From: Aeromonas eucrenophila
GTDB lineage: Bacteria; Pseudomonadota; Gammaproteobacteria; Enterobacterales; Aeromonadaceae
DNA: 64,000 bases
Direction: 5' to 3'
Assembly: GCF_000819865.1 (NCBI RefSeq)
Contig: NZ_CDDF01000006.1
Span: 45,197-109,196 of the forward strand
Shown in pieces: positions 63,973 to 64,000 of the stretch. Position numbers and translations under genes: made by a program. Below the pieces are notes generated by a model that saw only the letters and a program-made list of their open reading frames with translations, ran no database searches and was not told the DNA's origin. Each line of letters begins with the position of its first letter. Position 1 is the first letter of the stretch.

Positions 63973-64000
63973 GCGCCTCCTCAACGCGATAAGCGTGACG

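Overview
This 64 kb window looks like the replication-origin region of an Aeromonas chromosome. The evidence is a GC-rich gammaproteobacterial gene set, a mioC-oriC-mnmG-rsmG-parA-parB-atp block, a dnaA-dnaN-recF-gyrB operon, a class D beta-lactamase next to a CreBC/BlrAB-type two-component system, and an AhyR-like LuxR protein. Genus is inferred from protein resemblance and gene order. No database search was run.

Layout. 1-7.9 kb: kdpABCDE, the high-affinity K+ pump and its sensor/regulator. Three of its genes (kdpB, kdpC, kdpE) are each followed by a short second copy of their own 3' end. 7.9-14.5 kb: an MFS exporter divergent from an AraC regulator, avtA, two small heat-shock proteins with RNA-thermometer-like leaders, a metallo-beta-lactamase-fold hydrolase and a GlxA-type regulator. 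14.7-20.8 kb (minus strand): dnaA-dnaN-recF-gyrB. Four parS-like ParB sites lie between 7.9 and 17.2 kb. 21.1-23.3 kb: an amino-acid ABC importer sits between dnaA and rpmH. 23.5-27.4 kb: rpmH-rnpA-yidD-yidC-mnmE. 27.4-35 kb (minus strand): a hydroxamate-siderophore uptake operon (TonB receptor, a YojI-like exporter, FhuC, FhuD, FhuB) with a Fur-like box upstream. 35.3-40.6 kb: mioC, oriC, mnmG, rsmG, parA, parB. 40.7-47.7 kb: the ATP synthase operon. 47.8-56.5 kb: glmU and glmS, separated by creD, a class D beta-lactamase, the blrB/blrA two-component system and a DeoR regulator. 56.7-62.3 kb: an HD-GYP response regulator followed by a large hybrid sensor kinase. 62.4-63.2 kb: a LuxR-type quorum-sensing regulator with no luxI in the window. 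63.8-64 kb: two tandem strong promoters of rRNA-operon type that run off the right end.

How it fits together. The window holds replication initiation (dnaA, oriC, DnaA boxes, clustered GATC sites), segregation (ParA, ParB and parS) and growth-rate functions (ATP synthase, ribosomal protein L34, RNase P protein, probable rrn promoters). Accessory functions are interleaved: K+ scavenging, iron uptake, beta-lactam resistance and signalling. The points most worth a second look are the repeated 3'-end scars in the kdp operon, the perfect inverted repeat between the MFS and AraC genes, the YojI exporter inside the siderophore operon, the beta-lactamase regulon lodged between glmU and glmS, and a possible operator inside the deoR-type gene. 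I found no IS element, prophage, CRISPR array or tRNA gene.
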